From NCBI GenBank assembly GCA_039105265.1, contig JAPFFF010000004.1:2170001-2234000 (forward strand): 64,000 bases of DNA, given 5' to 3'. Below are positions 21,701-30,949 of this stretch, piece after piece; position 1 is the stretch's first letter, and every line of letters begins with the position of its first letter. Below the pieces are notes generated by a model. The model did not search any database. It was not told the origin of the DNA and saw only the letters and a program-made list of their open reading frames with translations. A program made the translations under genes and the position numbers. This stretch comes from Tritrichomonas musculus (lineage: Eukaryota; Parabasalia; Tritrichomonadida; Tritrichomonadidae).

Positions 21701-22502
21701 CATCATGGAACTCAAAAGTTTGTCCATCTAAGAGCTTGTCAAATTCTTCTGTTCCGGGAATATAGCCCCAATCAGCATAATAATATTGTTCATTTTCTGT
21801 GGTCCCAAATGACTTCATCTCATAGAAATTCGGTAAAGGGGAAGTATAAAGTTTGAGACAATTTTCTGCATCGACATTATTACATTTGATATTTATGAGG
21901 TTAGATTCCTTGTTTGAAATATATTGCTTAACCTTTCCTGTAAAGTTTATTTTCATGAAACCAGAAGTAAAGAGGTCAAAAGGATTATCAAGAGATTCCT
22001 TACTCATATAAATTCTGGCGGATAATTCGTTTTCAATATAGGAAATTGCGTTATTTGAGTCGATTTTGGGATTCGTAAATTTGCCTGTTTTTGTGTCTAT
22101 TTTTGCTTCCCCAAACGTTGAACAGTTTATTGTAAAAACATTTCCTGAATAGTCAGATGGAATATCTATTTTAATTTCCAAAATATTGTATTCGTCATTT
22201 TCTGCTTTTGACAAGGAGTTTAAATCAAGGGAATAGGCGTCAAGACCATCTTCATATGATAATTCATTAACTGAGCCAGGGGACATTTCCAAAGAGGTTA
22301 TTCGTTCTTCATGATTTATTAATTGAGATTTCAGAGAGATTCCTCCCAAATTTATATCTCCTCCAACGGTCAAATCTTGTTCGATATCAGCTGTTTTGGC
22401 GTTTATTTCATCACAGTTTATTGAGGAAGGATTCTTTGAACCACCCATAAATGCACCGTCTAAAGCGTTCTGTTTAGTCAGTATTGCGGTCATCGTTTTC
22501 AT
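18741..22502 (-). CDS. Polinton part: large fibre/spike-like protein
   Basis: A 1253-codon gene. It has a heptad-like segment near residues 520-540 (VDIANNRISELQNLYSNLQK), a hydrophobic stretch soon after, and several copies of a short motif (GYISK.EADGKYA.K) like those in the stalks of phage and viral fibres. The last ~350 residues are beta-rich and Gly-rich, with a C-terminal module resembling structural fibre tips. No catalytic motif. Its role as a surface fibre is inference. Confidence 0.7.
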   Translation of the reverse strand: MKTMTAILTKQNALDGAFMGGSKNPSSINCDEINAKTADIEQDLTVGGDINLGGISLKSQLINHEERITSLEMSPGSVNELSYEDGLDAYSLDLNSLSKAENDEYNILEIKIDIPSDYSGNVFTINCSTFGEAKIDTKTGKFTNPKIDSNNAISYIENELSARIYMSKESLDNPFDLFTSGFMKINFTGKVKQYISNKESNLINIKCNNVDAENCLKLYTSPLPNFYEMKSFGTTENEQYYYADWGYIPGTEEFDKLLDGQTFEFHDEVFGTDFKLTKQNNEWVGNNLSYNIPGSKSIKGETEFFKHTYQGIFIEQNDTNRYVLRNWIHNYSDKNPFEVIVEKGLCTFNDCEVAKYEDKDGYWSVLLKCTKKESCNFSASLNINGIEYTSEFGYSHSSYESESCYKVVSENCYKYIPFHYNSRIDIGNPPYGLILYMPSDKEVIFPIPDVSYKEGGNTFEFLAGCGYYSVVPRPEACSTLYTNCNIQTSGVVIGENIESHLFVLNSLGNTVDIANNRISELQNLYSNLQKQLNDMKNKTNWFNYIKDVVCIAGATVNFVGGPKALLSLAAEGISKVKRFCFAGEEVSEGAEAIVRDVDVLAAPREIRTALEFIEEIEAFDKKCFRYLCYGVDDNEEIKIDGEYEDFRINVPYLDVYAENCPSAAWITSMTKEQKPILLGEELTNKQLITAKAVKKLIDNHMKQLKTVDLSGYISKKEADGKYALKTDILSTEKITQELSIATKFVNGTTNDEDKRTYITNLDGDLCNILKKSSLFVKGSCNNEDISGEYLYDREDAEYYHYKKGENTFSIYFFYYGGTLRYNGNYVVDLESVSYSYEPEVYDEYCIPNINFVKNNFAQKSELTRAIDQVKSEIPEPVDLSGYISKEEADGKYATKDEYYSMTQADEKFVDEDELAYEFNKYETKEVAEGKYATKEEIPEKVDLSNYVSKEGDSTINGKITILDTNTTESDFKTLLIAGIGTNENEAATFGFYIGSGVLGVAGCENIIGWDIEHTIFHNNVFITYGDLEIDGVDADCLKIYQGNPGLYESNIVLGLDSTKCSKIQYYNQYNTARWRVILNNSLAFSYEVSASGRVFNINGNLDVDGKITSKGSNTITHYAPIEAGEEISDYKIGKPVFLSGHVYKRDPQKNIFVSSTAEDTTDCICSVIIDGSWKEFVGVIVEVDSENGCVKFASHGDVLFACDDANLYQIGDVILYDGRILDEDLGMTLKIQQSIVGTVSAKINEHTLAIFMR

Positions 22503-22547
22503 GAAAATTAAACGCTGAGGTCGTTGCCTTCATTTTTCTCAAAATAA

Positions 22548-22880
22548 ATGCCCAAGACATACTTCATTACCAAAAAGTACAACAATATTTTACCCTCAGA
22601 ATTCACAAATTCATTGAATAAACGATATATTTCCTTCCAATTTTGTCGAGCTACTTGTAATGGATATCTGGACGGAGAAACAGAAATGCACGCTTCATTT
22701 ATTCAAAGAGATGAGTACGAAGATTCTCTTGTCTGGTACGCTAATTTGACTCCTCCAGACGATAATAGGAAATACGAATTTGTAGGGACAAAAAGAGAGT
22801 TTAGGATATGGTTTACAGACGCAGAAGGGAACGAAATAAAGCCTGATAACTTCACTGTTTTCTTGAAGTTAGAGTATTGA
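22548..22880 (+). CDS. Polinton part: unassigned 110-residue protein
   Basis: Starts 45 bp from the divergent start of the fibre-like gene and converges on the capsid-like gene. Predicted beta-rich, with many aromatic and acidic residues. Not recognised. Confidence 0.6.
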   Translation: MPKTYFITKKYNNILPSEFTNSLNKRYISFQFCRATCNGYLDGETEMHASFIQRDEYEDSLVWYANLTPPDDNRKYEFVGTKREFRIWFTDAEGNEIKPDNFTVFLKLEY

Positions 22881-22948
22881 GCATGCGCAAAAAAATATTT
22901 TTTTAGACTATTTGTTGCTTACTCATACGGACAATGTCCCTAGGCGTT

Positions 22949-24838
22949 TTACGCGTATCCAGGAGGGACAGAATTAGGATAATATTCGACTCCATTAACG
23001 CTCCAAGTAAAGTATGTATCAGAACAAATCCAGGCCTCACAACTAGGTGGATGTTGGTCTGGAAAATCTGGGTCGGGAATAAAGTATGTGTCATCATCGC
23101 CACGATACATTGGCTGACCTCTGAACGTAACGGTTATTGAAGTACTTCCTGTGTCTATTCCGTCAAATACATAGCCTGCATTACTCCTTTCGAGTTGGAA
23201 GTTTATACCAAAAGATGTTCCGTCTGAGCGGCAATTTGTATATCTTTTTCCTGTTGCTGGGTCGTTTAATGGCTGTGTGAATGAGTCTTCAAATTCTTGT
23301 GTGGCTTCTAAGGCTCCATCTAGTTCGTTTGCGATAAGCTGATGTTGATAAAATCTTGCAGCACAAGTATTGGCAAATTCTGTGTCTGGATATGTTCTTT
23401 TATTGACTACAAGCTGGACATTTTGATACATAATATTGTCGAAACAAGTAATGTCAGCAGGAGATTTTGGAAACATCATCGTGATATTTGTCGCATTTCT
23501 CAATGGAATTGACTTACTGACTTCGAGACCGTTTACTTTGGCAGTTCCTTCGAATATTTCTCTTGTAAGTTCCTGAGATGGAATCAATAAAGGAGTCTGT
23601 AATTCTCTGACAAGTCCTTGATAAACATCTGGTTTGAGACCAAAACCTGCCAAATTTGAACGACCTAATTGAATAGTTCCTCCAAGGACATCCAAAGTAA
23701 TTTTCTCTGTTTTGAGGTTGATATTGTCCGATTTTGTTGAGGCAAGTAAGGCTCCTTTCAATTCACTTTTGATAATTTTGACAGTATCTCCTGGATCCAA
23801 TGGTTTGTCTGGATTAGCTGCTGCGATTAATTCTGCAAATTCTTTTTTATTGACGTCATCTCTTGAAACTCCATATTTTGTAAATTCTTCGTCAGTATAT
23901 CCGAAATCAATTGTTGGATGTTCCAAAACATCGTCATCATAGACATTTGCTCCTTTGTATCTTTGGTACTCGATATGAAGTTTTTGGGAAGGAGTTGGTT
24001 TTGCAGAATAATGAGAAACAATAACAGACGGACGGCCTATTTGAGTGAATTTTCTTGATATTGGGATGACAGCAGGCATTTCTTCAGCAATTTCTTTGTC
24101 TTCCAAAAATTGTAGAGTTTCCTTAACGATATTTGGATTGATTTGTGCCCAGACAAGAGCGCGTAAAGATGTTTTGACCTCTTCTTCTATCTCTCCACAA
24201 ATTGCGTTTGGATATAACTGCCATGCCTGAAGAGCAAGTTGGTCGACAAATGGGATGGTTAATTCAATGGTAAATTTATGTGGTTGTCCATCAGCAATAT
24301 CCTTTAAATCGACATAACAACCGCAAACAGAAGGGGAGAATTGACTGACATTTTCCCAAGTAGAATGAGAATATTTTGATGTTGCTTTTGCATCACGAGG
24401 TTTGATGGAATTATAGGCGAAAGATTCTCTTTGGAGTTCGTCTTGTCGATATGCGCCTAAGAGTTTATCATTTATCCAGAAGCGACAATCTTCATAAAAT
24501 TCTACAGCATTCTTGAATCCGACAAATATTTTCATCAATCCGTTTGTATCTGCTGAGACATCTATGGGTTGGGACAATTTAATGATGAAATCAAGGAGAA
24601 TTGTGGTAAAAGACTTTTCAATTTGAGTGATTGTATGGCCGGAATGAGATAATTTGATACGTGTTTTTGTACCAACTGGGAGTGGGGCGTCTTTGTCTTT
24701 GAACTCTTCCATGACGAAAGAAAATGTATTATCTCCTCCATTTCTTTGAATGAGATTTCGTAATTTTGACTGGAAAAATGAGAGAACATCACCTTCATCA
24801 TTTCCTAAATTTTTGGTCTGTGCGTTGTAGTAGGTCAT
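22949..24838 (-). CDS. Polinton part: probable major capsid protein
   Basis: A 629-codon gene with beta-rich, Pro/Asn/Gln-rich composition and little helix. Length, position beside a packaging ATPase and a small hydrophobic protein, and overall character fit the double-jelly-roll major capsid protein of Polintons. The assignment rests on context; no short diagnostic motif exists. Confidence 0.6.
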   Translation of the reverse strand: MTYYNAQTKNLGNDEGDVLSFFQSKLRNLIQRNGGDNTFSFVMEEFKDKDAPLPVGTKTRIKLSHSGHTITQIEKSFTTILLDFIIKLSQPIDVSADTNGLMKIFVGFKNAVEFYEDCRFWINDKLLGAYRQDELQRESFAYNSIKPRDAKATSKYSHSTWENVSQFSPSVCGCYVDLKDIADGQPHKFTIELTIPFVDQLALQAWQLYPNAICGEIEEEVKTSLRALVWAQINPNIVKETLQFLEDKEIAEEMPAVIPISRKFTQIGRPSVIVSHYSAKPTPSQKLHIEYQRYKGANVYDDDVLEHPTIDFGYTDEEFTKYGVSRDDVNKKEFAELIAAANPDKPLDPGDTVKIIKSELKGALLASTKSDNINLKTEKITLDVLGGTIQLGRSNLAGFGLKPDVYQGLVRELQTPLLIPSQELTREIFEGTAKVNGLEVSKSIPLRNATNITMMFPKSPADITCFDNIMYQNVQLVVNKRTYPDTEFANTCAARFYQHQLIANELDGALEATQEFEDSFTQPLNDPATGKRYTNCRSDGTSFGINFQLERSNAGYVFDGIDTGSTSITVTFRGQPMYRGDDDTYFIPDPDFPDQHPPSCEAWICSDTYFTWSVNGVEYYPNSVPPGYA

Positions 24839-24908
24839 TTGATTTAATATAAAAATGACAATAAAGGAGTTGTAAAGTTTGCTATATGAACATTTTACTT
24901 AAAAGGAA

Positions 24909-25214
24909 ATGGCATTCGGAAGTTGGTTTAAAAACATCATTAACGGAGCAAAAAACGTAATAGGAAAAGCATTACCGGTACTGAAAAAAGGTGCTGAAAT
25001 CGTGTCAAAAGTCGCTCCAGTACTTGGCGGGGCGATAGGTGGACCTGTAGGAAATGTAATCAATAAAATAGGCGATTATGCTGGAAAATTTGCTGGAGGA
25101 AAGTCTTTGGGAGTAAATGGAGCGGGAATAAGAAATACAAATAATAGTTGGTCTCAGCAAATTGCAGGGCCATCAACTAATCCAGGAAGATTTGATATTC
25201 CTTTGTTGAAATGA
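24909..25214 (+). CDS. Polinton part: small hydrophobic Gly/Ala/Lys-rich protein
   Basis: A 101-codon gene with an N-terminal amphipathic stretch (WFKNIINGAKNVIGKALP) and a Gly-rich hydrophobic centre. Small membrane-active virion proteins of this type occur in related virus-like elements; that comparison is inference. It diverges from the capsid-like gene across 70 bp. Confidence 0.65.
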   Translation: MAFGSWFKNIINGAKNVIGKALPVLKKGAEIVSKVAPVLGGAIGGPVGNVINKIGDYAGKFAGGKSLGVNGAGIRNTNNSWSQQIAGPSTNPGRFDIPLLK

Positions 25215-25255
25215 GTAAAAGAGAATGATATTGGGTGATTTTTATTGAAAAGGAA

Positions 25256-25594
25256 ATGAACGACATCAAAGTAATTGAACCAATCTCAAAGCATACGAAA
25301 GAGTTTGATACAGTTGATGAATTCAATTTATACTATAACAAGAATAAAGAAGAGATGGATAAACTTACGACGCATAAACTCAATAAATTATATCTCATAA
25401 AAGGGTATCGAATAACTAGAATCAAGAATGTGTTGAGCCTCAAAAAAATGAAGCAAAATGCACAATATGATATTGACAACGAGCTGGATGAACTAAAAAA
25501 AGAGATACAGCAAATGAAAGAAACAATAAATAACATCATACATTTCTTAAATCCTCAGACTGAGATAGAAGTTTCTCCCCCCTCTGATACCTGA
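25256..25594 (+). CDS. Polinton part: small coiled-coil protein
   Basis: A 112-codon gene starting at ATG 25256; the same frame opens slightly earlier at a GTG, which I do not use. Highly charged, with a C-terminal coiled coil (ELDELKKEIQQMKETINNI). It overlaps the converging ATPase gene by 40 bp. Not recognised. Confidence 0.6.
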   Translation: MNDIKVIEPISKHTKEFDTVDEFNLYYNKNKEEMDKLTTHKLNKLYLIKGYRITRIKNVLSLKKMKQNAQYDIDNELDELKKEIQQMKETINNIIHFLNPQTEIEVSPPSDT

Positions 25595-26370
25595 ACAATT
25601 AGACAGGAATGAGAATCTGGATTATAATTTTTTTCTTCAGATAATTGCCTATACATATTGTAGAACTCCATAAAGTCCAAATTACTTGCTGATTGGGAAT
25701 AAATATAGTGTAGTTGTTGCCGATTGAAGCAAGGGAAAACGAACAAAGTTGTAATCTCATTTTTGATATGCGGTTTGATGCCTTTCCATCCTTGAATCAA
25801 TAAAAAGTAGGAAATATTTGTGTGTCTGCATCTTCGGAGCTGTTGAGAGAAAAACGATTCTTCGGAAGAAAATAGTTTGTTGTTTGAAATATCGTCAAAA
25901 AGTATCAGTGTATGGAGGAAATCTTTGCTGAAATCAGTAATGTGAAGGACCTTGAACATATCATTTTTTTGTCCATCATCTAATCGTTCCTCCAATCCTT
26001 CCCGCTTGACAAGATAGTAGAGGTTTTTTGCAGCAATTAATTCTGTGATAAAATCGACTGCCATCTTCTCGGAAACGGTAATATATGGCATTTTGATGAG
26101 GTGTTTGAGAGATTGGAAACTCCTATCATTTTCGTCACCATTTTTCGTGATATAGATTAGTAAGTGGTGTGTTTTTATTAATCCTATTTTGATAATTTCT
26201 TGGAGAGCAATGACGGTTTTTCCAGAATTTTGTTTCCCAACGACGACATTTACAGAGTTATATTTTATATGAATATCATCGTGAATTGGCTCGATTAAAG
26301 CACCCGATAAATTGTTTGCGTTTTGTTTCAGAGTTTCTGAGACAAGAGAATTTACAACTTTCAAACTCAT
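25555..26370 (-). CDS. Polinton part: FtsK/HerA-type packaging ATPase
   Basis: A 271-codon gene with a Walker A loop (GKQNSGKT, near residue 43) and a hydrophobic Walker B strand (TLILFDD, near 155), the layout and length of the A32-like genome-packaging ATPases of Polintons. It lies next to the large gene at 26421. Confidence 0.85.
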   Translation of the reverse strand: MSLKVVNSLVSETLKQNANNLSGALIEPIHDDIHIKYNSVNVVVGKQNSGKTVIALQEIIKIGLIKTHHLLIYITKNGDENDRSFQSLKHLIKMPYITVSEKMAVDFITELIAAKNLYYLVKREGLEERLDDGQKNDMFKVLHITDFSKDFLHTLILFDDISNNKLFSSEESFFSQQLRRCRHTNISYFLLIQGWKGIKPHIKNEITTLFVFPCFNRQQLHYIYSQSASNLDFMEFYNMYRQLSEEKNYNPDSHSCLIVQVSEGGETSISV

Positions 26371-26420
26371 TTATTTCCCAAAAGACTGCAAAAAAATAAG
26401 TGAAGATTTATTGGATTTTT

Positions 26421-28403
26421 TTATGCACGGAGTTGTGCAGCTGCTTCGTCATCATTAAACCAAACATCATGGTCGTCCCAATTGCCTTGGCCTTCTTGAG
26501 TCCATTGATTGTCAGGATGGTCTTGTTCTAAATAATCGAAATCGTCAATTTCTTGTGGTTGTTGGTCGTGTCCTTCGAATATTTCTGGTTTCTGTAATGT
26601 TGCTGCTGCGTGGAGAATAGCAAATTTGGCATGATTAGCAATGTGGTTTGAAAAGGCTTTTCTCTGTTGTTCATTATGACCATCTTTTGTGTAGAGAGTG
26701 TGGGCTATTAAATCACTGACAAGATCATCAATTAGTTGTTTGTTCTTTTTCTTCAATTTATCGAAATCTTTACTATTTGGATCGACATTGCCTAATCCGA
26801 GCCTTACTACAAAATCATGTATAATATAATAATTCCACATCATAGCGCATGCCTTACTGTAAATCTGCATCTTGTATTTGCTAAGTGGTTTTTCTGTTAT
26901 GTTTCCGATAGAGTTGTTGGCGATTAATTTAGCGATTGCGTGATCGAACGCCTTTCTGAAAATAAAGTATTCGAATCTCCTGTATGAAGTCATTCTCTTG
27001 TTAGATGGTTTCTTATAGCCTTCATGTTTGTAATTTTGCCATGATTCTGGTACTGTCCATCCGAGCATATTACCTTTCATATATGGGTTTGTATTTTCGA
27101 CGTCAAAATGACCGCCAAATAAGTTATTAGTATATTCTCTTGCGCTCTTAAATCCTGATTCTTTTCGGGCCTCTCTTGTGGGATATTGATTGTAGAAACC
27201 ATATCGCATTGGCCAGTCGGATTTTGTTGTTGTATATCCATTTACATAGACGTACTTATTGTTGGCGTTTCTGATGGCGACATCAGGGATATTATCTCCG
27301 TTTATATCTGCGTGGACAAGAGTCCATGGGCTATTTGGTGATTTCTCATTGTGTTTCTCAACCATTCTCTGCGCTCCTTGTGGAGAAATTGCTTGTGCGA
27401 CACGTTTTATATCCTTTTTGAGTCTTAATACTATGTGTTCCAAAGCCTCCATTCCCGCTTTATCACGCGCTCCTGCAGAACCGTGTCTAGATGGTAAATC
27501 TTTATACATAGCAGCAATTTGATATAAAGCTACTTCAGCTCGTGGATCTAAACCTTGACGAGAAGTAGGTTGTTGGGCGGATATATTGTACTTTATAATT
27601 AAATCATTAATTAATCGTTCCATATTTTCATTGTTTATATTAGGTTGTGTCATTTGATTTTGAAATAAAATTGTATTATCGTTGTTGTTATTTTGAGTAG
27701 TTTGAGGAGGTCTTCTCAATTTGTTTAAAGGATTTAATTCCGGAAAAGTCTCTGCTGCTCCAAATCTAAAGAAAGGTCCGAAATGCTCTTGAGGTTCCCT
27801 ATGTGAAGTTTCTGGAGGACTTGATGGAGGGACAGAAGGAATTTCCCTATGTGAATATACTCTATCGACAAAATGTTGAAGACTTTCCGAATTGATACGC
27901 CTAACATATCTATGATCGAAGTTGTCGTTTGCGGCAAAGTTATGAGAATTGAGTAAAGTTATGGCCGTACGAATAATATTTCTTGGAAAAGCTTTTTTGT
28001 TATGCGAAGCAAGGGTTCTTCTGTCGACTCTCTCGGATAATTCATTATAAAATGGGGCAGTATTTTGAATCCAAGAACTGAATCTATAATCGCTCATATC
28101 CGCTAAATCTTCACTATAAGTCAAGGGTCTATCTATAGGATGTTCTTCTTGAAACCTTTGAATGAATCTCTCTATTGTATTACTAGTGACGACATTTGCA
28201 TGAAGACCAAAATTGAATTCATTTAGAACCTTCGACAAATAATCGGCATATGTTCTATCCGACAGTAATCCTCCCTGAGCATTCGTAGTAATGATATTGA
28301 ATCCCAGTTCATTGTTGAGTCTATTACAATATCCTAATAATTTTTGCGTGTTATTGCCTTGCATTACTTGTCCGGCAGTAAGTTTTATTGTTGATTTACT
28401 CAT
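26421..28403 (-). CDS. Polinton part: unassigned 660-residue protein
   Basis: Start taken at ATG 28403 (MSKSTIKL), because an upstream in-frame ATG at 28442 would overlap the preceding gene. The N-terminal third is mixed, residues about 200-260 are Pro/Asn/Gln-rich and probably disordered, and the C-terminal half is helical with an Asp-rich tail. A patch with INGDNIPDVAIRNANNKYVY resembles a beta hairpin. Possibly a virion protein by position; not recognised. Confidence 0.65.
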   Translation of the reverse strand: MSKSTIKLTAGQVMQGNNTQKLLGYCNRLNNELGFNIITTNAQGGLLSDRTYADYLSKVLNEFNFGLHANVVTSNTIERFIQRFQEEHPIDRPLTYSEDLADMSDYRFSSWIQNTAPFYNELSERVDRRTLASHNKKAFPRNIIRTAITLLNSHNFAANDNFDHRYVRRINSESLQHFVDRVYSHREIPSVPPSSPPETSHREPQEHFGPFFRFGAAETFPELNPLNKLRRPPQTTQNNNNDNTILFQNQMTQPNINNENMERLINDLIIKYNISAQQPTSRQGLDPRAEVALYQIAAMYKDLPSRHGSAGARDKAGMEALEHIVLRLKKDIKRVAQAISPQGAQRMVEKHNEKSPNSPWTLVHADINGDNIPDVAIRNANNKYVYVNGYTTTKSDWPMRYGFYNQYPTREARKESGFKSAREYTNNLFGGHFDVENTNPYMKGNMLGWTVPESWQNYKHEGYKKPSNKRMTSYRRFEYFIFRKAFDHAIAKLIANNSIGNITEKPLSKYKMQIYSKACAMMWNYYIIHDFVVRLGLGNVDPNSKDFDKLKKKNKQLIDDLVSDLIAHTLYTKDGHNEQQRKAFSNHIANHAKFAILHAAATLQKPEIFEGHDQQPQEIDDFDYLEQDHPDNQWTQEGQGNWDDHDVWFNDDEAAAQLRA

Positions 28404-28429
28404 TTGATTTCCAAAAAAATAAGGGCTGT

Positions 28430-28951
28430 TTATATGCCACATTCCTTGATAAATCTACCATAATCCTTGCTCAGACCGGCACAATTAGGATGTTTCGACT
28501 TAATTCTAGTATCTATTTCTTCAATCAAAAAGCCTGCGTCATATTGAAACATCTGATGATATTCAATCTCTTTACCATCCTTAGTTGTAAATTTCTTTGG
28601 TTCCCTTACAATAACTACGTCCTGTATCTTGTTTTTTCCGTTCTTTGCTGTGTCGATTGAGTAGTGACTTCCCTTCTTGTTAAAGCATAAATATACCTTT
28701 TCACAGTCAAATAACTCACATAATTCTTTGTATAGAAACTGTTGATTCTTATAAATTGAGACGACTAAGGGCCTGCAAACTATTCTATTGGCGTTAAATT
28801 TGTCAGGAAAGAGATACTCTTTGTCGATGATAATATAGAATTCGTAAGCCGAATCGATGGTGGGGTCCTTCTCTTTGTTGGCCTCAATATATTCTTCCAA
28901 TTTATCACACAATTTATTGACAGACAAGTAAAGTGGCTTTGTCATTTGCAT
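28430..28951 (-). CDS. Polinton part: unassigned end gene
   Basis: A gene of about 170 codons; the start is taken at ATG 28951 (or 28945) because the longer open frame runs into the TIR. Mixed alpha/beta composition, first gene inside the right TIR. Not recognised. Confidence 0.6.
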   Translation of the reverse strand: MQMTKPLYLSVNKLCDKLEEYIEANKEKDPTIDSAYEFYIIIDKEYLFPDKFNANRIVCRPLVVSIYKNQQFLYKELCELFDCEKVYLCFNKKGSHYSIDTAKNGKNKIQDVVIVREPKKFTTKDGKEIEYHQMFQYDAGFLIEEIDTRIKSKHPNCAGLSKDYGRFIKECGI

Positions 28952-28973
28952 TGGGGATAAAAAATATTTTTTC

Positions 28974-29348
28974 AAAAAAAGTTTCAAAAAAGTTGATTTC
29001 ACAGCTTTGCTGGGTCTTGCATTGCAAGTCAATAATTTTAAAAATCATAAATTGTATACAAAAATTTTATTTATACCTTTTTTCATATCACATGTCATAC
29101 AAAAATTTAATCAAAATTATGTTCATTTCACCACTTTCCATCCATTGAAAGACCTTAATTTAGGCAATTTATTGACACAAAAAGGTGAATGCAAAATGCC
29201 CTATAGTGATAGGGGGTTTTCTGACAACACTCTGGAGGTCAAAAAAGGGCTAAAATTGGGTAGTTGGAGACCAAAAAAGTGCCAAAATTAGGGGTGTTTG
29301 AGGGGATTGAAGACCGGAGGTCTGAAATCACCGCAAACGTATACTACT
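28974..29348 (-). repeat. Right TIR of the Polinton
   Basis: Reverse complement of 12194-12568; the outermost bases end at 29348, next to GGATT. Confidence 0.9.
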
Positions 29349-29353
29349 GGATT

Positions 29354-30809
29354 CAGCAAAAATATAAAGCTATTTCAATTGATAAATGGTTATTATAATA
29401 CTTTTTCTATTCAATCAACCAATTAAATATAGAAAAAAAATAGTTTGGTATCTTGTTTTCTTTTATGTATAGAAGAATAAAAAAAAATTCGACTTTTTTT
29501 TGGATTAATATACTAATTTAATTATTTATTTTGATTTTTATGCAATGCATTAAAGCTTAAGTAATAATATAAACTATGGTTTCAATTGATAAATTAGTTT
29601 ATTGTTCAAAATAAATTAATATTTTTTAATATATATGGATATATATGTTTTTGTAGTTTAATTAATTATTATGTCTATTAGCTGATATTATATATATAAA
29701 TTATGATAAATTTATTGAGATAAAAACATTTTTTATCTCATAATTTTGAATAAAAAAACGAAAAAGCATTCATTCAAAATTTTTTATCTCCATTGAATTT
29801 TTAAGTTAACTTAAAAAAAGAATATTTATTTCCATATTCATTATATTATTAATATTTAATAATTAATATATATATAATATTATATATAAATTAATATAAA
29901 AATTATAATAATTTTTGCTTTTTTAATAATAAGATATGGTAAATATTTTTATTTTTTGATTTTATTCAACTTTTCAACCCTTTCAATATTTTCAAAAACA
30001 AACTTATTTGAAAGTGCCAATTTTTCATTTTACACGCAATTAGATTCCTTAATTTTATGTATATATCAAATACTACATAAAATATAATAGGAAAAATCCA
30101 TCAAATCAAAAAATCACAGAAATATCAATATTCAATTTTCTCCATGATTCAAATTTTCTAATTTTTAATGGGCCATTTTATTATAATAAATGCTATTAAT
30201 TATATTTTCCTAGTACAAATCCAAAAAGTTTCCTATTCGAGAAGAGCCGACTTGCTAACATCAAAATTTTCATGATAAAATTTTCAAATAATTTTATTGC
30301 ATTTTAAAACAAATATTTTTCTTAATGAATATCGAATATCAATCTAAAATATTCGTATAAAAAATATATATCAACCAATATCAATAGAATTAAGTAGAAA
30401 AAATATTTTTTTCGAAATTGAAGAAAAAAAAAGCATTGTAATTCAGTCTGCTTCAAATTAAATATGATAAAAACAAATGATTCCCCTTGTATATATGTTT
30501 AAAATTAGAAATATGCACTTTTTTTAGTAAAAAAATGTTTTCTTGATATTTTTTGGATTATGATATTTTCATTTTTTATTTTTTTCATGATTTGGACCAT
30601 TTTTTGTTATATATCCAAAATTCAGAATATTTTACATTACGTTGTAATGCTTTTTTGTACAAAAATTGATTTGATAGCTCTGTGGAGCTCTTTTTTTTCT
30701 GTTCATTTGAATGCCCCTCAGAAAAGATTGAATTTACATAGAAATAAATTCAATGATCATACAATTCATTCAAGCAGCACATAGAATAAATTAAAAGATT
30801 TCAAAAAAA
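29354..30809. other. AT-rich non-coding stretch right of the Polinton
   Basis: No gene is seen. This may be the interior of the older element whose ends are the inverted 23-bp pair. Confidence 0.5.
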
Positions 30810-30832
30810 AGAAAAGCCAACTTTACCCTTAA
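30810..30832 (-). repeat. Right member of a 23-bp inverted pair enclosing the Polinton
   Basis: Exact reverse complement of 11717-11739. Without the Polinton the two would be about 1.9 kb apart, a size suited to a gene-less DNA element that the Polinton later entered. Confidence 0.75.
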
Positions 30833-30949
30833 ACGTGCCAAAATCGTATTTCACTGTTTTTTTCACTTTAATTAATACTTTTTAAGAAAAATATATTTAT
30901 TAATATATAAAACATAAAGAGAACTCGATTAATAAATTAAAATTATCCT

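Larger units (their letters stand above)
12194..29348. mobile_element. Polinton/Maverick, looks whole and young
   Basis: A 17.2-kb virus-like element with TIRs of about 375 bp and the 5-mer GGATT directly outside both ends (12189-12193 and 29349-29353), a likely target duplication; the family usually makes 5-6 bp. Parts in order: protein-primed family B DNA polymerase, retrovirus-type integrase, two small genes, a large fibre-like gene, a small gene, a probable major capsid gene, a small hydrophobic gene, a small coiled-coil gene, a packaging ATPase, a large unassigned gene and an end gene. No obvious break is seen in any of the long frames. The two TIRs are identical over at least 285 bp, so insertion is probably recent. 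A maturation protease is not recognised. Confidence 0.93.
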
